Made by a program: the position numbers and the translations under genes. From an uncultured Ignavibacteria bacterium (lineage in GTDB: Bacteria; Bacteroidota; Ignavibacteria; Kapaibacteriales; UBA961): a stretch of 11,154 nucleotides of DNA. Location of the stretch: NCBI GenBank assembly GCA_937868245.1, contig CALMMI010000266.1:1-11154 (forward strand), in the 5' to 3' direction. A model generated the notes under the pieces. The model was not told the DNA's origin. It made no database searches and was given only the letters and a program-made list of their open reading frames with translations. Numbering within the stretch: position 1 is the first letter of the stretch; every line of letters starts with the position of its first letter. Positions 1-6,936 of the stretch are shown piece after piece.

Positions 1-257
1 TCTGATTTGTTAATCAGAATATTCGAAAATCGGGAAGTACCACCAAAAAAATCTACAGGATAGGAAGTCCATGTTATTCCGCCGTCATCAGTTCTGTAGA
101 TTGTACGTCCGAATCCACCAACTATAATGCTTTTGGGGTTGTGGGGGTTTGCAGCAAATCCATACGTGGATTCATTTATCAATCGTCTCCAATGGTTTTC
201 TGCATTAGCTGTACTAACAATAAGAACAAGAGCGAGTAAAACAGTACGGAACAACAT
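1..257 (-). CDS. Secreted Asp-box (BNR/propeller-type) protein, 5' part only
   Basis: This open frame reads leftward off the window edge, so only the first 85 codons are present. It starts at ATG 257-255, preceded on the minus strand by AGAAGGA at a good Shine-Dalgarno distance. Residues 1-19 form a signal peptide (basic start, hydrophobic run, cleavage after ANA), so the product is exported. Residues 55-63 (RTDDGGITW) match the Asp-box S/T-x-D-x-G-x-T-W found in bacterial BNR, sialidase-like and sortilin-like beta-propellers. The preceding NPHNPKSIIVGG segment also resembles the strand before such boxes. Proteins of this kind in Bacteroidota-related bacteria are often long extracellular propellers with a T9SS tail, but the C-terminus is outside the window. 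Function is unknown; the Asp-box shows the fold, not an enzyme activity. An intrinsic terminator lies between it and the upstream gene. Confidence 0.75.
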   Translation of the reverse strand, partial: MLFRTVLLALVLIVSTANAENHWRRLINESTYGFAANPHNPKSIIVGGFGRTIYRTDDGGITWTSYPVDFFGGTSRFSNILINKS

Positions 258-279
258 AAAATATCCTTCTAAGTAGATT

Positions 280-316
280 AAAAAAGGGCGTACTCGCTTT
301 TAATGCGGGAACGCCC
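280..316 (-). terminator. Intrinsic terminator after the T9SS-cargo gene
   Basis: On the minus strand a hairpin is formed by 316-311 pairing with 291-286 (6 bp, GC-rich), then one A-A mismatch, then 309-305 pairing with 297-293 (5 bp with one G-U). The loop is 7 nt. It is followed by a run of six T (285-280). It lies about 30 nt past the TAA of the upstream gene. The plus-strand reading has no T tract, so it works only leftward. Confidence 0.85.
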
Positions 317-347
317 TGAAGAATTAAACACCGACTGGAAATAGATA

Positions 348-1334
348 TTACTTCACAACAACCAATGAGCGTGTTAACGAATGTGTACCGGCTGTAAGTG
401 TATAGTAATACATTCCTGCAGGAAGTTCTGAAGCATCAAAATCAGCAGAAAACTTTCCTGAATTCATTGCTCCATTTGCAAGTACGCTAACAACCTGACC
501 GAGTGAATTTACAACACGTAGCGAAATTGTAGAAGGCTCGTTTAACGAAAATGTAATTTTTGAAGCATTTTGAACCGGGTTTGGAGTTACTTGATCCAAT
601 GAGAAATTTGCCGATTCATCAGAAAGTGTTTCAACTGAAGTTACATCATCAAGAATACCACCTACACGGCAGAAGAAGTTTGCCTTAATAGCTCTGTTTG
701 CCATTGATGGAAACTGAGTTTTAAAATCTTCAGTTGGATTGTAATATCCAAGAAATGATTCTTTTGTAAGGAATTGATTTAATGTGGTTTCTTCTTCACG
801 AATAATATAGCCTAAAGTTTTTGTACTGTCTTTTTCGGTATCATCAGTCATATATGTACCGTAGAGATTAACGCTATCTTTTGTATTATCAACATAGAAT
901 GCAAAACCGAATGCTTCATCAGCTTCCACTTCCCAATTTGGTACTTTAATAATTGTTGATAAAATGTTTTGCAAGCGATTGTTGCCGTCAACAATAGTTC
1001 TTGAATTAATAGTATCAACAGAAATTTCTACTTCTCCTAATGAACGTAAACCCGGTGCATCTACTGCAAAATTCCATCCGTTTGCACTTTGAAGATTCGC
1101 TTTAACTGCATATCCCAATAATAAAACCGGTCCTACCATTGGTGGTTTAATATTGCCACCATTTGGAAATTGAAATGGGCTAAGTACTACTGTGTCGATT
1201 GTGTATTTACCGGATCTGTTAACCTTATCTTGAGGAAAGAACTGCGCAAAGCCTTTTAAGTTATTTACGATCACATTATTACTTGCATCACGGAAACCAA
1301 TACTTTCAGGTAATTGAGAAATTGCACCAAACAA
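348..1334 (-). CDS. C-terminal part of an interrupted T9SS-secreted protein
   Basis: These 328 codons are in the same frame as the signal-peptide segment at 1374-1649 and are separated from it only by a TGA at 1376-1374. The 13 sense codons between that TGA and 1334 (GWIILNAVPGEGF) also look like genuine protein. Position 1334 is merely the first possible start (TTG, no visible Shine-Dalgarno), so I regard this as the body of one 433-codon gene and not as an independent gene. The last 75 or so residues are a T9SS type A sorting domain: PNP near its start, then SLGQVV, then SELPAGMYYY and a terminal SLVVVK. The middle (about 250 residues) matches no family I recognise. Without the N-terminal segment the product has no export signal and would be useless to the secretion system. 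TAA stop at 350-348. Confidence 0.7.
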   Translation of the reverse strand: MFGAISQLPESIGFRDASNNVIVNNLKGFAQFFPQDKVNRSGKYTIDTVVLSPFQFPNGGNIKPPMVGPVLLLGYAVKANLQSANGWNFAVDAPGLRSLGEVEISVDTINSRTIVDGNNRLQNILSTIIKVPNWEVEADEAFGFAFYVDNTKDSVNLYGTYMTDDTEKDSTKTLGYIIREEETTLNQFLTKESFLGYYNPTEDFKTQFPSMANRAIKANFFCRVGGILDDVTSVETLSDESANFSLDQVTPNPVQNASKITFSLNEPSTISLRVVNSLGQVVSVLANGAMNSGKFSADFDASELPAGMYYYTLTAGTHSLTRSLVVVK

Positions 1335-1371
1335 AAATCCCTCACCTGGAACAGCATTGAGAATAATCCAT

Positions 1372-1388
1372 CCTCAGTCATCCTGAGG
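1372..1388 (-). other. In-frame TGA within a perfect hairpin
   Basis: The premature TGA (1376-1374) lies in the 3' arm of a perfect inverted repeat. On the minus strand CCTCAG (1388-1383), a 5-nt loop GATGA, and CTGAGG (1377-1372) form a 6-bp stem. The arm contains the stop triplet itself. Reading order across it is ...P-Q-D-D-stop-G-W-I-I.... The repeat is seen directly; its role, if any, is unknown. Confidence 0.75.
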
Positions 1389-1649
1389 TGCAGCATAGAC
1401 CGCTCTCACAAGCTCAGCGGCTGACAAATAACTAGGCATCACAGGGGTTTTAGTAGTTTGGGTGCGGCTATTGATAAGAGGCAAATTGGGTGAAAGTATA
1501 GGTGCATTTGGGTTAACATTTACAGTTGCACCATGGATAGTATGTGCGCCATCAGGTATTGACGAAAAATTTGTCCTTTTTTGGATTTGCGCTGTACCTA
1601 CAGACACAACTCCAAAAATGAGAACAAGAAGAACAGTAAACTTTTTCAT
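1374..1649 (-). CDS. N-terminal part (signal peptide) of the interrupted T9SS-secreted protein
   Basis: ATG at 1649 is preceded by AGGAG (minus strand, 1661-1657) at 7 nt spacing, and by a good promoter at 1745-1714. Residues 1-20 are a textbook signal peptide (MKKF, hydrophobic core, cleavage near GTA-Q). The mature part is proline- and asparagine-rich and matches no known domain. Translation ends after 91 codons at TGA (1376-1374). The frame then continues unbroken for 341 more sense codons to a T9SS sorting domain, so this is best read as the front end of a 433-codon gene with a premature stop. A genuine 91-residue secreted peptide is possible but less likely. Standard stop use of TGA elsewhere in the window (2968-3231, 4427-6697, 7716-8798) argues against code reassignment. 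Confidence 0.7.
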   Translation of the reverse strand: MKKFTVLLVLIFGVVSVGTAQIQKRTNFSSIPDGAHTIHGATVNVNPNAPILSPNLPLINSRTQTTKTPVMPSYLSAAELVRAVYAAPQDD

Positions 1650-1713
1650 TTTATTACTCCTAAAGTAAAATAGATTGAAGAGATATTTTAATTAACAACG
1701 TAACATAGACAAA

Positions 1714-1745
1714 CAAAACTACGATTTGGTTACATTTTGGGCAAA
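1714..1745 (-). promoter_or_regulatory. Bacteroidota-type promoter for the T9SS-cargo gene
   Basis: On the minus strand TTTG (1745-1742) is followed by a 20-nt spacer and TAGTTTTG (1721-1714). This fits the Bacteroidota primary-sigma consensus of a -33 TTTG and a -7 TAnnTTTG. Transcription would begin near 1708, giving a leader of roughly 60 nt before ATG 1649. The match is exact, but activity is inferred. Confidence 0.65.
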
Positions 1746-1854
1746 GGTTTTTTACGAGAATTGAGTCAAAACAGCAAAAAGTGGTGAAGTTTTGGTAATT
1801 TCGTACCTTGAAAAGCACAATTTTAACAAAAAAAATACTATTGATTAAGAAATT

Positions 1855-2955
1855 ATGAATACGGAAAATATCGAAAATCAACTTAAAATTGCAATCGGAT
1901 TAGTAGTGGATACTGATTTCGACAAAACTCTCGATGAGCTTGGTGCAGTGCATTCCGTTACATTAAAAGACGGAGTTGTAGAGATACTATTGCAACTTGT
2001 TCCGCCACTCCACTGGATAGCTCCTGCAATTGATAAAGCGTGTTCAGAAGCTGCAAGAAGTATTGCCCCGGAGCTCCGATCGGAAGTATTGGTACGAGAG
2101 AAAGAAGTACATCGCACCGGCTCTAAAAATGTTTTGCCTTCTGTGAAAAATCTTATTGCAGTTGCCTCGGGCAAAGGTGGTGTGGGTAAATCCACTATTG
2201 CAGCTAATATTGCCGCAGCTCTTGCTATGAAAGGTGCAAGTGTTGGTTTATTAGATGCAGATATATATGGTCCGAGTGCTCCAACAATGTTTGATATGGT
2301 AGATTCCCAACTGGAGGCTGAAAAACTACCTGACGGAAGAATTATCGGTCAGCCAAATGAACGCTATGGTGTAAAGGTTGCGTCTATAGGATTCGTGATG
2401 CAGCGTGACCAAGCAGCAATATTACGTGGACCTATGCTGGCAGGATATTTCAATACTTTGGTAGAACAAATCAATTGGGGTGAATTGGATTTTTTAGTGT
2501 TCGATTTACCTCCCGGCACCGGCGATATACAGTTGACTCTTACCCAACGTGTACCGCTTACCGGAGCGGTAATCGTAACAACTCCACAGGAAATATCATT
2601 GGTTGATGTCCGTCGAAGCATTTCCATGTTTCGCAAGGTAAATGTCGAGATTCTCGGAATAATTGAAAACATGAGCTATTTTACTCCACCGGAGCTTCCT
2701 GAAAATAAATATCATATTTTTGGTGAAGGTGGAGGAAAAAAAGTAGCTGATGAAAACAATGTACTGCTTTTAGGAGAAGTGCCGATAACATTAGGTACAC
2801 GAGAAGGCGGGGATGAAGGCTTACCTGTTGTTTTGAATCCGGAAGAATTTACCCAGGGTGAGATTCTAAGAAATATTACAGCTCGATTGGTGAGTCGGGT
2901 ACGGTTGGCTAATTTACGTTCTAGTGAACAACCTTTAATTCAAATTTCTCTATAA
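1855..2955 (+). CDS. mrp: Mrp/ApbC-family Fe-S cluster carrier ATPase
   Basis: This 366-residue protein is a P-loop ATPase of the Mrp/NBP35 family that carries Fe-S clusters to apo-proteins in the cytoplasm. Residues 1-90 or so are the MIP18-like (DUF59) domain. The deviant Walker A is SGKGGVGKST (105-114), switch I is DADIYGPS (135-142 region), and the Walker B region is VFDLPPGTGD. Length is normal for the two-domain form. At the place where proteobacterial members have FxCPxC in the C-terminal half, this protein reads F276-T-P-P-E-L281, so both cluster-binding cysteines are absent and the only cysteine in the chain is Cys63. I recall the same TPxELP-NKYxIFG form from Bacteroidota Mrp proteins. 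ATG 1855 is the only start, since TAA lies three codons upstream; there is no clear Shine-Dalgarno. The Fe-S gene at 2968 follows after 12 nt, so the two are probably cotranscribed. Confidence 0.93.
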   Translation: MNTENIENQLKIAIGLVVDTDFDKTLDELGAVHSVTLKDGVVEILLQLVPPLHWIAPAIDKACSEAARSIAPELRSEVLVREKEVHRTGSKNVLPSVKNLIAVASGKGGVGKSTIAANIAAALAMKGASVGLLDADIYGPSAPTMFDMVDSQLEAEKLPDGRIIGQPNERYGVKVASIGFVMQRDQAAILRGPMLAGYFNTLVEQINWGELDFLVFDLPPGTGDIQLTLTQRVPLTGAVIVTTPQEISLVDVRRSISMFRKVNVEILGIIENMSYFTPPELPENKYHIFGEGGGKKVADENNVLLLGEVPITLGTREGGDEGLPVVLNPEEFTQGEILRNITARLVSRVRLANLRSSEQPLIQISL

Positions 2956-2967
2956 CTCAGAATTATA

Positions 2968-3231
2968 ATGGAAAAGACACCATCGGAAGACTACACATAT
3001 TCAATTGAAGAGCGGATTGTAGGTGCATTGCAGGAAATTCGTCCATATTTACAACAAGATGGTGGGGATGTAGAGTTTGTACGGTTCGAAGTGGCTACAC
3101 ATGTAGCAGAAATACGATTACTGGGTGCATGTAAAACCTGCCCAATGTCTATGATGACTTTGCGAGGTGGCATTGAACGGTTTTTGATAGCTGCTGTTAA
3201 GGAAATCCGAAGGGTAGAATCCGTTTTTTGA
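2968..3231 (+). CDS. NifU C-terminal-domain (Nfu-type) Fe-S protein
   Basis: These 87 residues are almost exactly one NifU C-terminal domain. The features are an N-terminal helix rich in charged residues, then PYLQQDGGDVEFV (26-38), and the LLGACKTCPMS motif with the CxxC pair Cys55 and Cys58. In this family two subunits share one [4Fe-4S] cluster through these cysteines and hand it on to target enzymes. The gene starts 12 nt after mrp and ends in TGA, one of the window's ordinary uses of that stop. Pairing with a cysteine-poor Mrp suggests that this small protein holds the cluster for that ATPase; this is inference. No hairpin terminator follows it before the tRNA promoter. Confidence 0.92.
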   Translation: MEKTPSEDYTYSIEERIVGALQEIRPYLQQDGGDVEFVRFEVATHVAEIRLLGACKTCPMSMMTLRGGIERFLIAAVKEIRRVESVF

Positions 3232-3260
3232 GAATATCCTTCAAATTTTTTTAATATTTT

Positions 3261-3291
3261 TTTGCTCAATCAAAAAAGAATCGTATTTTTG
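3261..3291 (+). promoter_or_regulatory. Bacteroidota-type promoter for tRNA-Val
   Basis: TTTG (3261-3264), a 19-nt spacer and TATTTTTG (3284-3291) form an exact match to TTTG-N19-TAnnTTTG. Transcription should start around 3298, about 14 nt before the mature 5' end of the tRNA. This is the best promoter in the window and supports the lineage assignment. Confidence 0.75.
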
Positions 3292-3311
3292 TATTCCCTT
3301 TAGCGGAGAAA

Positions 3312-3389
3312 GGGCGGTTAGCTCAGTTGGTTCAGAGCGCCTGCCTTACAAGCAGGATGTCGGGGGTTCAAGTCCCTCACCGCCCACCA
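3312..3389 (+). tRNA. tRNA-Val (anticodon TAC)
   Basis: The cloverleaf is complete. The acceptor stem is GGGCGGT (3312-3318) paired with ACCGCCC (3379-3385), discriminator A3386, and an encoded CCA at 3387-3389. The D arm is GCTC/GAGC with a TTGG loop. The anticodon stem is CCTGC/GCAGG around the loop CTTACAA, giving anticodon TAC (valine). The T arm is GGGGG-TTCAAGT-CCCTC with one G-U pair. The folded part is 75 nt without CCA. It stands alone with its own promoter and terminator. Confidence 0.97.
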
Positions 3390-3413
3390 AGCCCCTTTTT
3401 AGGGGCTTTTTTC
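3389..3413 (+). terminator. Intrinsic terminator of tRNA-Val
   Basis: AAGCCCC (3389-3395), a 6-nt loop and GGGGCTT (3402-3408) form a 7-bp stem followed by T 3407-3412. The first stem base is the final A of the encoded CCA, so the terminator begins directly at the mature tRNA end. The hmuY gene converges from the right but would have no T tract after this hairpin, so it is not a two-way terminator. Confidence 0.85.
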
Positions 3414-3431
3414 GTTTTAAATTTCTACGTG

Positions 3432-4430
3432 TTAAATCTTCTGAAATTCATACTTAGGAGTTCCCCTGTCACCCTTGTCATCATAAAAATCCAAGAAATG
3501 GAGTTTCCAATAAAACCCTTTTCTGTCCCGGATAATATATATGATTTTAGTATTTACAGTGTACGAACCTGCATTCAGATCATATACTTTCCAATCGTAA
3601 CCAATCGCATCCTCATTACTTGAAAACATATATGAACTAATCTTTTCGTAAGTTATTTCCGCAAAAGGAATTGTATCTATTGCCACTGTAACTCCTGAGG
3701 CAGTATTGATTAATGTGCCGGTTACCGAATAGGGAGTATAGCCGATGGTAGCTTCATAAAAAACATGAGTGTATTTTGTGAATACTATATCCCATGAATT
3801 GTCATCCGGTTGCGGTGTGGTGATTGCTCCTCCCGTATCAAAAGAAAATAATGTCTTTATTGCAACCGGGTCTTTAGAAACAGTAACAGTTTGCTCTTTT
3901 GTTCCATCAAGTTTGGAATAACGAAATGTATATGATGTCCCGGTTACGCCTAAAACTTGAAACTTTATTTTACCGTACGGTTTTCCGATAGCATTACTAC
4001 CTCTGTCTATTACATATACCTGTTTTTTAGAGGTGAAGTTGTCACCTGAGATTTCACACCACACACCGATTGCCGTGGAGTCAATATTTCCATGAGGTGC
4101 ATCTGCAAAGAAACTCAACGAATCATGTTTAGGCATTGGTGAAAAATCGGTCAAATTAGTATTAGCTGCCAACATTGTTTTAGCACCGTTAAGGCGAATA
4201 TGCCAGCCACCGGGGGCAGATTCCAATTCCAAGTCCCATGTATCCCATTTGCGGGTAAATACTGCGCTATCCACGCCGAGATCTATAAACACTTGATTTA
4301 CATAATTACTTCCCATGGATGCTGTTCCTGTTTTCGTGTTTCCACGTGGATAGGGCGCAACAGGGCTTTCTTCCGGCAGGCATCCGTTAATTGTAACGAG
4401 TAAACAGCATAACATAAATATTCGTTTCAT
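3432..4430 (-). CDS. hmuY: HmuY-family heme-binding lipoprotein
   Basis: This 332-residue protein has a lipoprotein signal ending I14-N-G-Cys17, followed by L-P-E-E, an acidic start reminiscent of the surface-export signal in Bacteroidota lipoproteins. HmuY proteins sit on the outer-membrane surface, bind heme and pass it to their TonB receptor. Family marks are NQVFIDLG and WDLELE in the first half, NSWDIVFTKYTH in the second, AIGYDWKVYDL, and the end IIYIIRDRKGFYWKLHFLDFYDD (in parts). The two halves resemble each other: VYVIDRG...GKIKFQV aligns with IYIIRDR...WKLHFLD, and WDLELE with WDIVFT. This suggests a duplicated fold, as in the long HmuY members and unlike the roughly 216-residue Porphyromonas protein. 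Its ATG overlaps the receptor stop (ATGA, 4430-4427), so translation is probably coupled. The receptor is upstream here, the reverse of the Porphyromonas order. Confidence 0.88.
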   Translation of the reverse strand: MKRIFMLCCLLVTINGCLPEESPVAPYPRGNTKTGTASMGSNYVNQVFIDLGVDSAVFTRKWDTWDLELESAPGGWHIRLNGAKTMLAANTNLTDFSPMPKHDSLSFFADAPHGNIDSTAIGVWCEISGDNFTSKKQVYVIDRGSNAIGKPYGKIKFQVLGVTGTSYTFRYSKLDGTKEQTVTVSKDPVAIKTLFSFDTGGAITTPQPDDNSWDIVFTKYTHVFYEATIGYTPYSVTGTLINTASGVTVAIDTIPFAEITYEKISSYMFSSNEDAIGYDWKVYDLNAGSYTVNTKIIYIIRDRKGFYWKLHFLDFYDDKGDRGTPKYEFQKI

Positions 4431-6697
4431 TTCAAGTCCATTGATACAGTTAGAAAAAAAGTACGTCCGTAAGAATAGGATGTGCTGCTGCTCGCAGTAG
4501 AGTGTGTACCACCTGAAGCTGTTCCACCAAAAACTCCAAGGTTTTGAACATTTGCAATATTCTTTACTCCAGCTGAAACAGAAAATAAATTATCAAGAAA
4601 TGACTTCGTCATTGTGAAGTCAAGAGAATGAAAACTTTCAATATACCCTTCCAAAAGCTCTCCGGTGGCACTTTGCTGAAATTGTGGTAACCGACCGGTA
4701 AATTTATAAAATACAGCTGTTTTTACTTCGATATCAGGAATAGTATATTCGCAATTTACTTGCATCTCAGGACTGAACGAAAAACGTGGTGCCGACAGAA
4801 TACTCTCAACTTGGTTATACCTTCCAGTGTAAGCAACTCCAAAAGTTGTTGTAAGCCGATTTGTATAGAATGAAATATCAGTTCGTGCTCCAAGCGTTTG
4901 AAACTTGTCAATGTTAAAGTATGAATATTCAGTACCGCTAATAACTGCAAGGGAAATCAAATTCCGTATATCATTAAAGAATGTACTGCCTTCCATCTTC
5001 ATAGCTAAATGTTCACTTAGACTCAATTTCCAATCAGTTGATGCTTGGACATTATGAGAAAATTCAGCTTGAAGATTTGCATTGCCTTGAATATTATGAT
5101 TGCCATCTACAAAATACATGAACAGCTCTTTGAGTGAAGGCGCACGAAATCCCTGTGAATATGAAAGTCGTAAGGAAAGATTTTCTTCTGGATTGTATTT
5201 GATATTGACCGAAGGAATAACAGGAGCTTGATAACGGGTGTTATAGGCTAACCGTACTCCCGGCTGCACAACAAAATTATCAGTAAATGCATATTGCATT
5301 AATCCGAAAATAGCAAAATCGTTTATAGTTTGCTTACCGTCATTAATTCTTCTGCCTTCTCCCTTTTCAAGGGCTATGTCATACCCCATTTGAAGGTTAC
5401 AATTATTGATTATATTCGAACGTGAGGCAGTACCACGAATAAACCACGAGTCAAACTGAGAAGTATCTTGGTCACTTATGCTCGTAGGAGTATTTTCCAA
5501 CGTAACAAGATTACGGAATACAGTGTTTTTTTGTCGAAGGAAATGATTGAAGGAAATATTTCCCGCCGTACTCCAACCATTTCCAAATAGTGAGCCTTCT
5601 AGAAATATCGTATGATTGAATCGAATAGTTCGATAGGTATCATCAAAAGCGGTTTCACGATATGGTGCACGAGGTTCACCTCGGTTTGTAATCAGTTCAT
5701 TAAAGTAAGTGCCCGTATATCGAAGCGTGCTTTCTCCGAATGCCCGTCCAATACTCCAATCACTGAAATACTGCTCACGCGGTTTCCATTGTTTAAATCT
5801 CGAAGTATCGGGATTGGCAAATCCTCCAAAGAAATTCCTGCCCACAGTAACAGAACAACGGATATCTTCGATGGAAAACCCTATGCGCCCATCAGCATTA
5901 TATTGTCCTACTGATTCACTATAAAGGTGAAGGGATACTTCAGGTTTTTGATCAAGTGAGGATGGTTTTTTAGTGATAAAATTTACAGCCCCGGCAAGCG
6001 CATCAGTTCCATAGATTGTGGCGAGAGGTCCTTGTACAATCTCGAGCCGTTCTACATTAGCAAGTGAAATCTGCGATAAATCAATATTCCCGTCTTGCCT
6101 GCCGATGACCGGAACTCCGTCCACCAGTATTTTTACATTTTGCCCTGATAGCCCTTGTAAACTCATGAACGAGCCGAGTATGTTATCTTGTGAAAGCCTA
6201 ACATTAAGTTCATTAGAGAGTACATCCCGTGCGGTATTCGCAGCTTGGGATGTAATGCGCTCCCTGTCGATTACCCGGACTTTATGGATTGATTTATCTG
6301 TACTGCCTGGTGTTAATTGTCCGGTAACGACAACTTGTTCGGTTAGTAGTTTTTTAGTTTGAAGTGTAATTGTTTTGGATTCTCCTGATTGGAGAGTGTC
6401 AATAAGAGATTTGAAGCCGATAGAAGATAACTGAACTATTGTTCTTACAGTAAAAGGATTGGCAGCTTTTCCTTTCGTATCGGTTACAGTTCTGAAGGTT
6501 TTTCCTCTACAGGAATTATCGCTGCAAACGAATCTTACGGAAACATTTTGCAGTGGTGTTCCGAGTGAATCCTTGACAGTTAGAATGCTCTTTTGTGCTA
6601 CTGCACTTCCTAATGGAAGTAGAAGGAATAGGAGTAATTTCAGAATTGCTTTATATGGAACTTGCATAGTCATAAGTTTGAATATCCGGTTTAGCAT
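4427..6697 (-). CDS. hmuR: TonB-dependent outer-membrane heme receptor (HmuR-like)
   Basis: This 756-residue receptor would import heme across the outer membrane using TonB energy. A signal peptide ends at SAVAQ (about residue 35). Met11 is an alternative start that gives a more typical signal peptide length, and no Shine-Dalgarno decides between them. Residues 36-110 or so form a carboxypeptidase-regulatory-like domain common in Bacteroidota receptors. A TonB-box-like VVVTG lies near 121. The plug runs to about 245 (VRLSQ, LVDGVPV, GPLATIYGTDALAGAVNFI). The rest is the beta-barrel, ending FFLTVSMDLK. FRAP (517-520) and GNANL (538-542) match the FRAP/NPNL box of heme receptors, with His534 between them where a heme-ligand His is known. 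Heme is favoured over a siderophore because hmuY overlaps by 4 nt and hmuTUV-hemS lie upstream. Some vitamin B12 or siderophore receptors share these plug features. Confidence 0.88.
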   Translation of the reverse strand: MLNRIFKLMTMQVPYKAILKLLLFLLLPLGSAVAQKSILTVKDSLGTPLQNVSVRFVCSDNSCRGKTFRTVTDTKGKAANPFTVRTIVQLSSIGFKSLIDTLQSGESKTITLQTKKLLTEQVVVTGQLTPGSTDKSIHKVRVIDRERITSQAANTARDVLSNELNVRLSQDNILGSFMSLQGLSGQNVKILVDGVPVIGRQDGNIDLSQISLANVERLEIVQGPLATIYGTDALAGAVNFITKKPSSLDQKPEVSLHLYSESVGQYNADGRIGFSIEDIRCSVTVGRNFFGGFANPDTSRFKQWKPREQYFSDWSIGRAFGESTLRYTGTYFNELITNRGEPRAPYRETAFDDTYRTIRFNHTIFLEGSLFGNGWSTAGNISFNHFLRQKNTVFRNLVTLENTPTSISDQDTSQFDSWFIRGTASRSNIINNCNLQMGYDIALEKGEGRRINDGKQTINDFAIFGLMQYAFTDNFVVQPGVRLAYNTRYQAPVIPSVNIKYNPEENLSLRLSYSQGFRAPSLKELFMYFVDGNHNIQGNANLQAEFSHNVQASTDWKLSLSEHLAMKMEGSTFFNDIRNLISLAVISGTEYSYFNIDKFQTLGARTDISFYTNRLTTTFGVAYTGRYNQVESILSAPRFSFSPEMQVNCEYTIPDIEVKTAVFYKFTGRLPQFQQSATGELLEGYIESFHSLDFTMTKSFLDNLFSVSAGVKNIANVQNLGVFGGTASGGTHSTASSSTSYSYGRTFFLTVSMDLK

Positions 6698-6747
6698 TTT
6701 TTCGCTATTTCTTACACATAACTACATTATAACTGCTGTAAATAAAT

Positions 6748-6862
6748 AAGCTCCATGGGAGCGACCTGTTAGACCCGTATTGCGATAAACAGGTCGCACA
6801 TACGGAGCTTTAATCAATAGAACTTATTAATTACTACAAACAGGTCGCCCTTACAGGGCTTT
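6748..6862. repeat. Cluster of three copies of a palindromic intergenic repeat
   Basis: Three copies of a ~23-nt unit ending in GCGACCTGTT lie in the hmuV-hmuR gap. Copy 1 is on the plus strand at 6748-6770, copy 2 on the minus strand at 6811-6788, and copy 3 on the minus strand at 6862-6839. Each begins AAGC and carries a small hairpin: copy 1 GCTCC-ATG-GGAGC, copy 3 GCCCT-GTA-AGGGC (minus strand), while copy 2 is partly decayed. The two intact stems differ at two positions but stay paired. Copies 1 and 2 also face each other and could fold into one long imperfect hairpin (10-bp arms 6761-6770 and 6788-6797, plus 7-bp outer arms 6748-6754 and 6804-6810). The remainder of the 239-nt gap (6863-6936, 6698-6747) shows nothing else firm; no promoter for hmuR was found. 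Confidence 0.8.
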
Positions 6863-6936
6863 GGAATGACTATTTATCCTTGATAATTTTATCCGGTATA
6901 AATACTGTCCATATTTCTAAATGTCTTAATCTCCTA

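Noticed and set aside
1374..1376. TGA recoded as Trp, Gly or selenocysteine
   Set aside because: TGA is the natural stop of the genes at 2968-3231, 4427-6697 and 7716-8798, so no code change. The bases just after the TGA form only a weak stem (two G-U pairs, long loop), not a convincing bacterial SECIS, and the protein context shows no redox motif.
1791..1811. Promoter for mrp (TTTG and TACCTTGA)
   Set aside because: The elements are only about 9 nt apart and the second lacks the TTTG end, so it does not fit the spacing seen at the two good promoters.
1660..1881. 73-codon minus-strand open frame in the gap before mrp
   Set aside because: It is AT-rich low-complexity sequence that overlaps the promoter and leader of the T9SS gene and the start of mrp; no plausible protein.
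3327..3623. 98-codon plus-strand open frame beginning within the tRNA
   Set aside because: It starts inside tRNA-Val, crosses its terminator and runs antisense to hmuY; no protein features.
5612..6362. Several plus-strand open frames of 70-115 codons opposite hmuR
   Set aside because: All are antisense to conserved plug and barrel sequence and have no family features.
6698..6730. Sigma-type promoter before hmuR (TAGTTATG with a weak upstream TTTA)
   Set aside because: There is one mismatch in the -7 element and the -33 element is not TTTG; too weak to call.
6748..6862. CRISPR array
   Set aside because: The three copies are in mixed orientation, unevenly spaced and differ in sequence; there are no cas genes.
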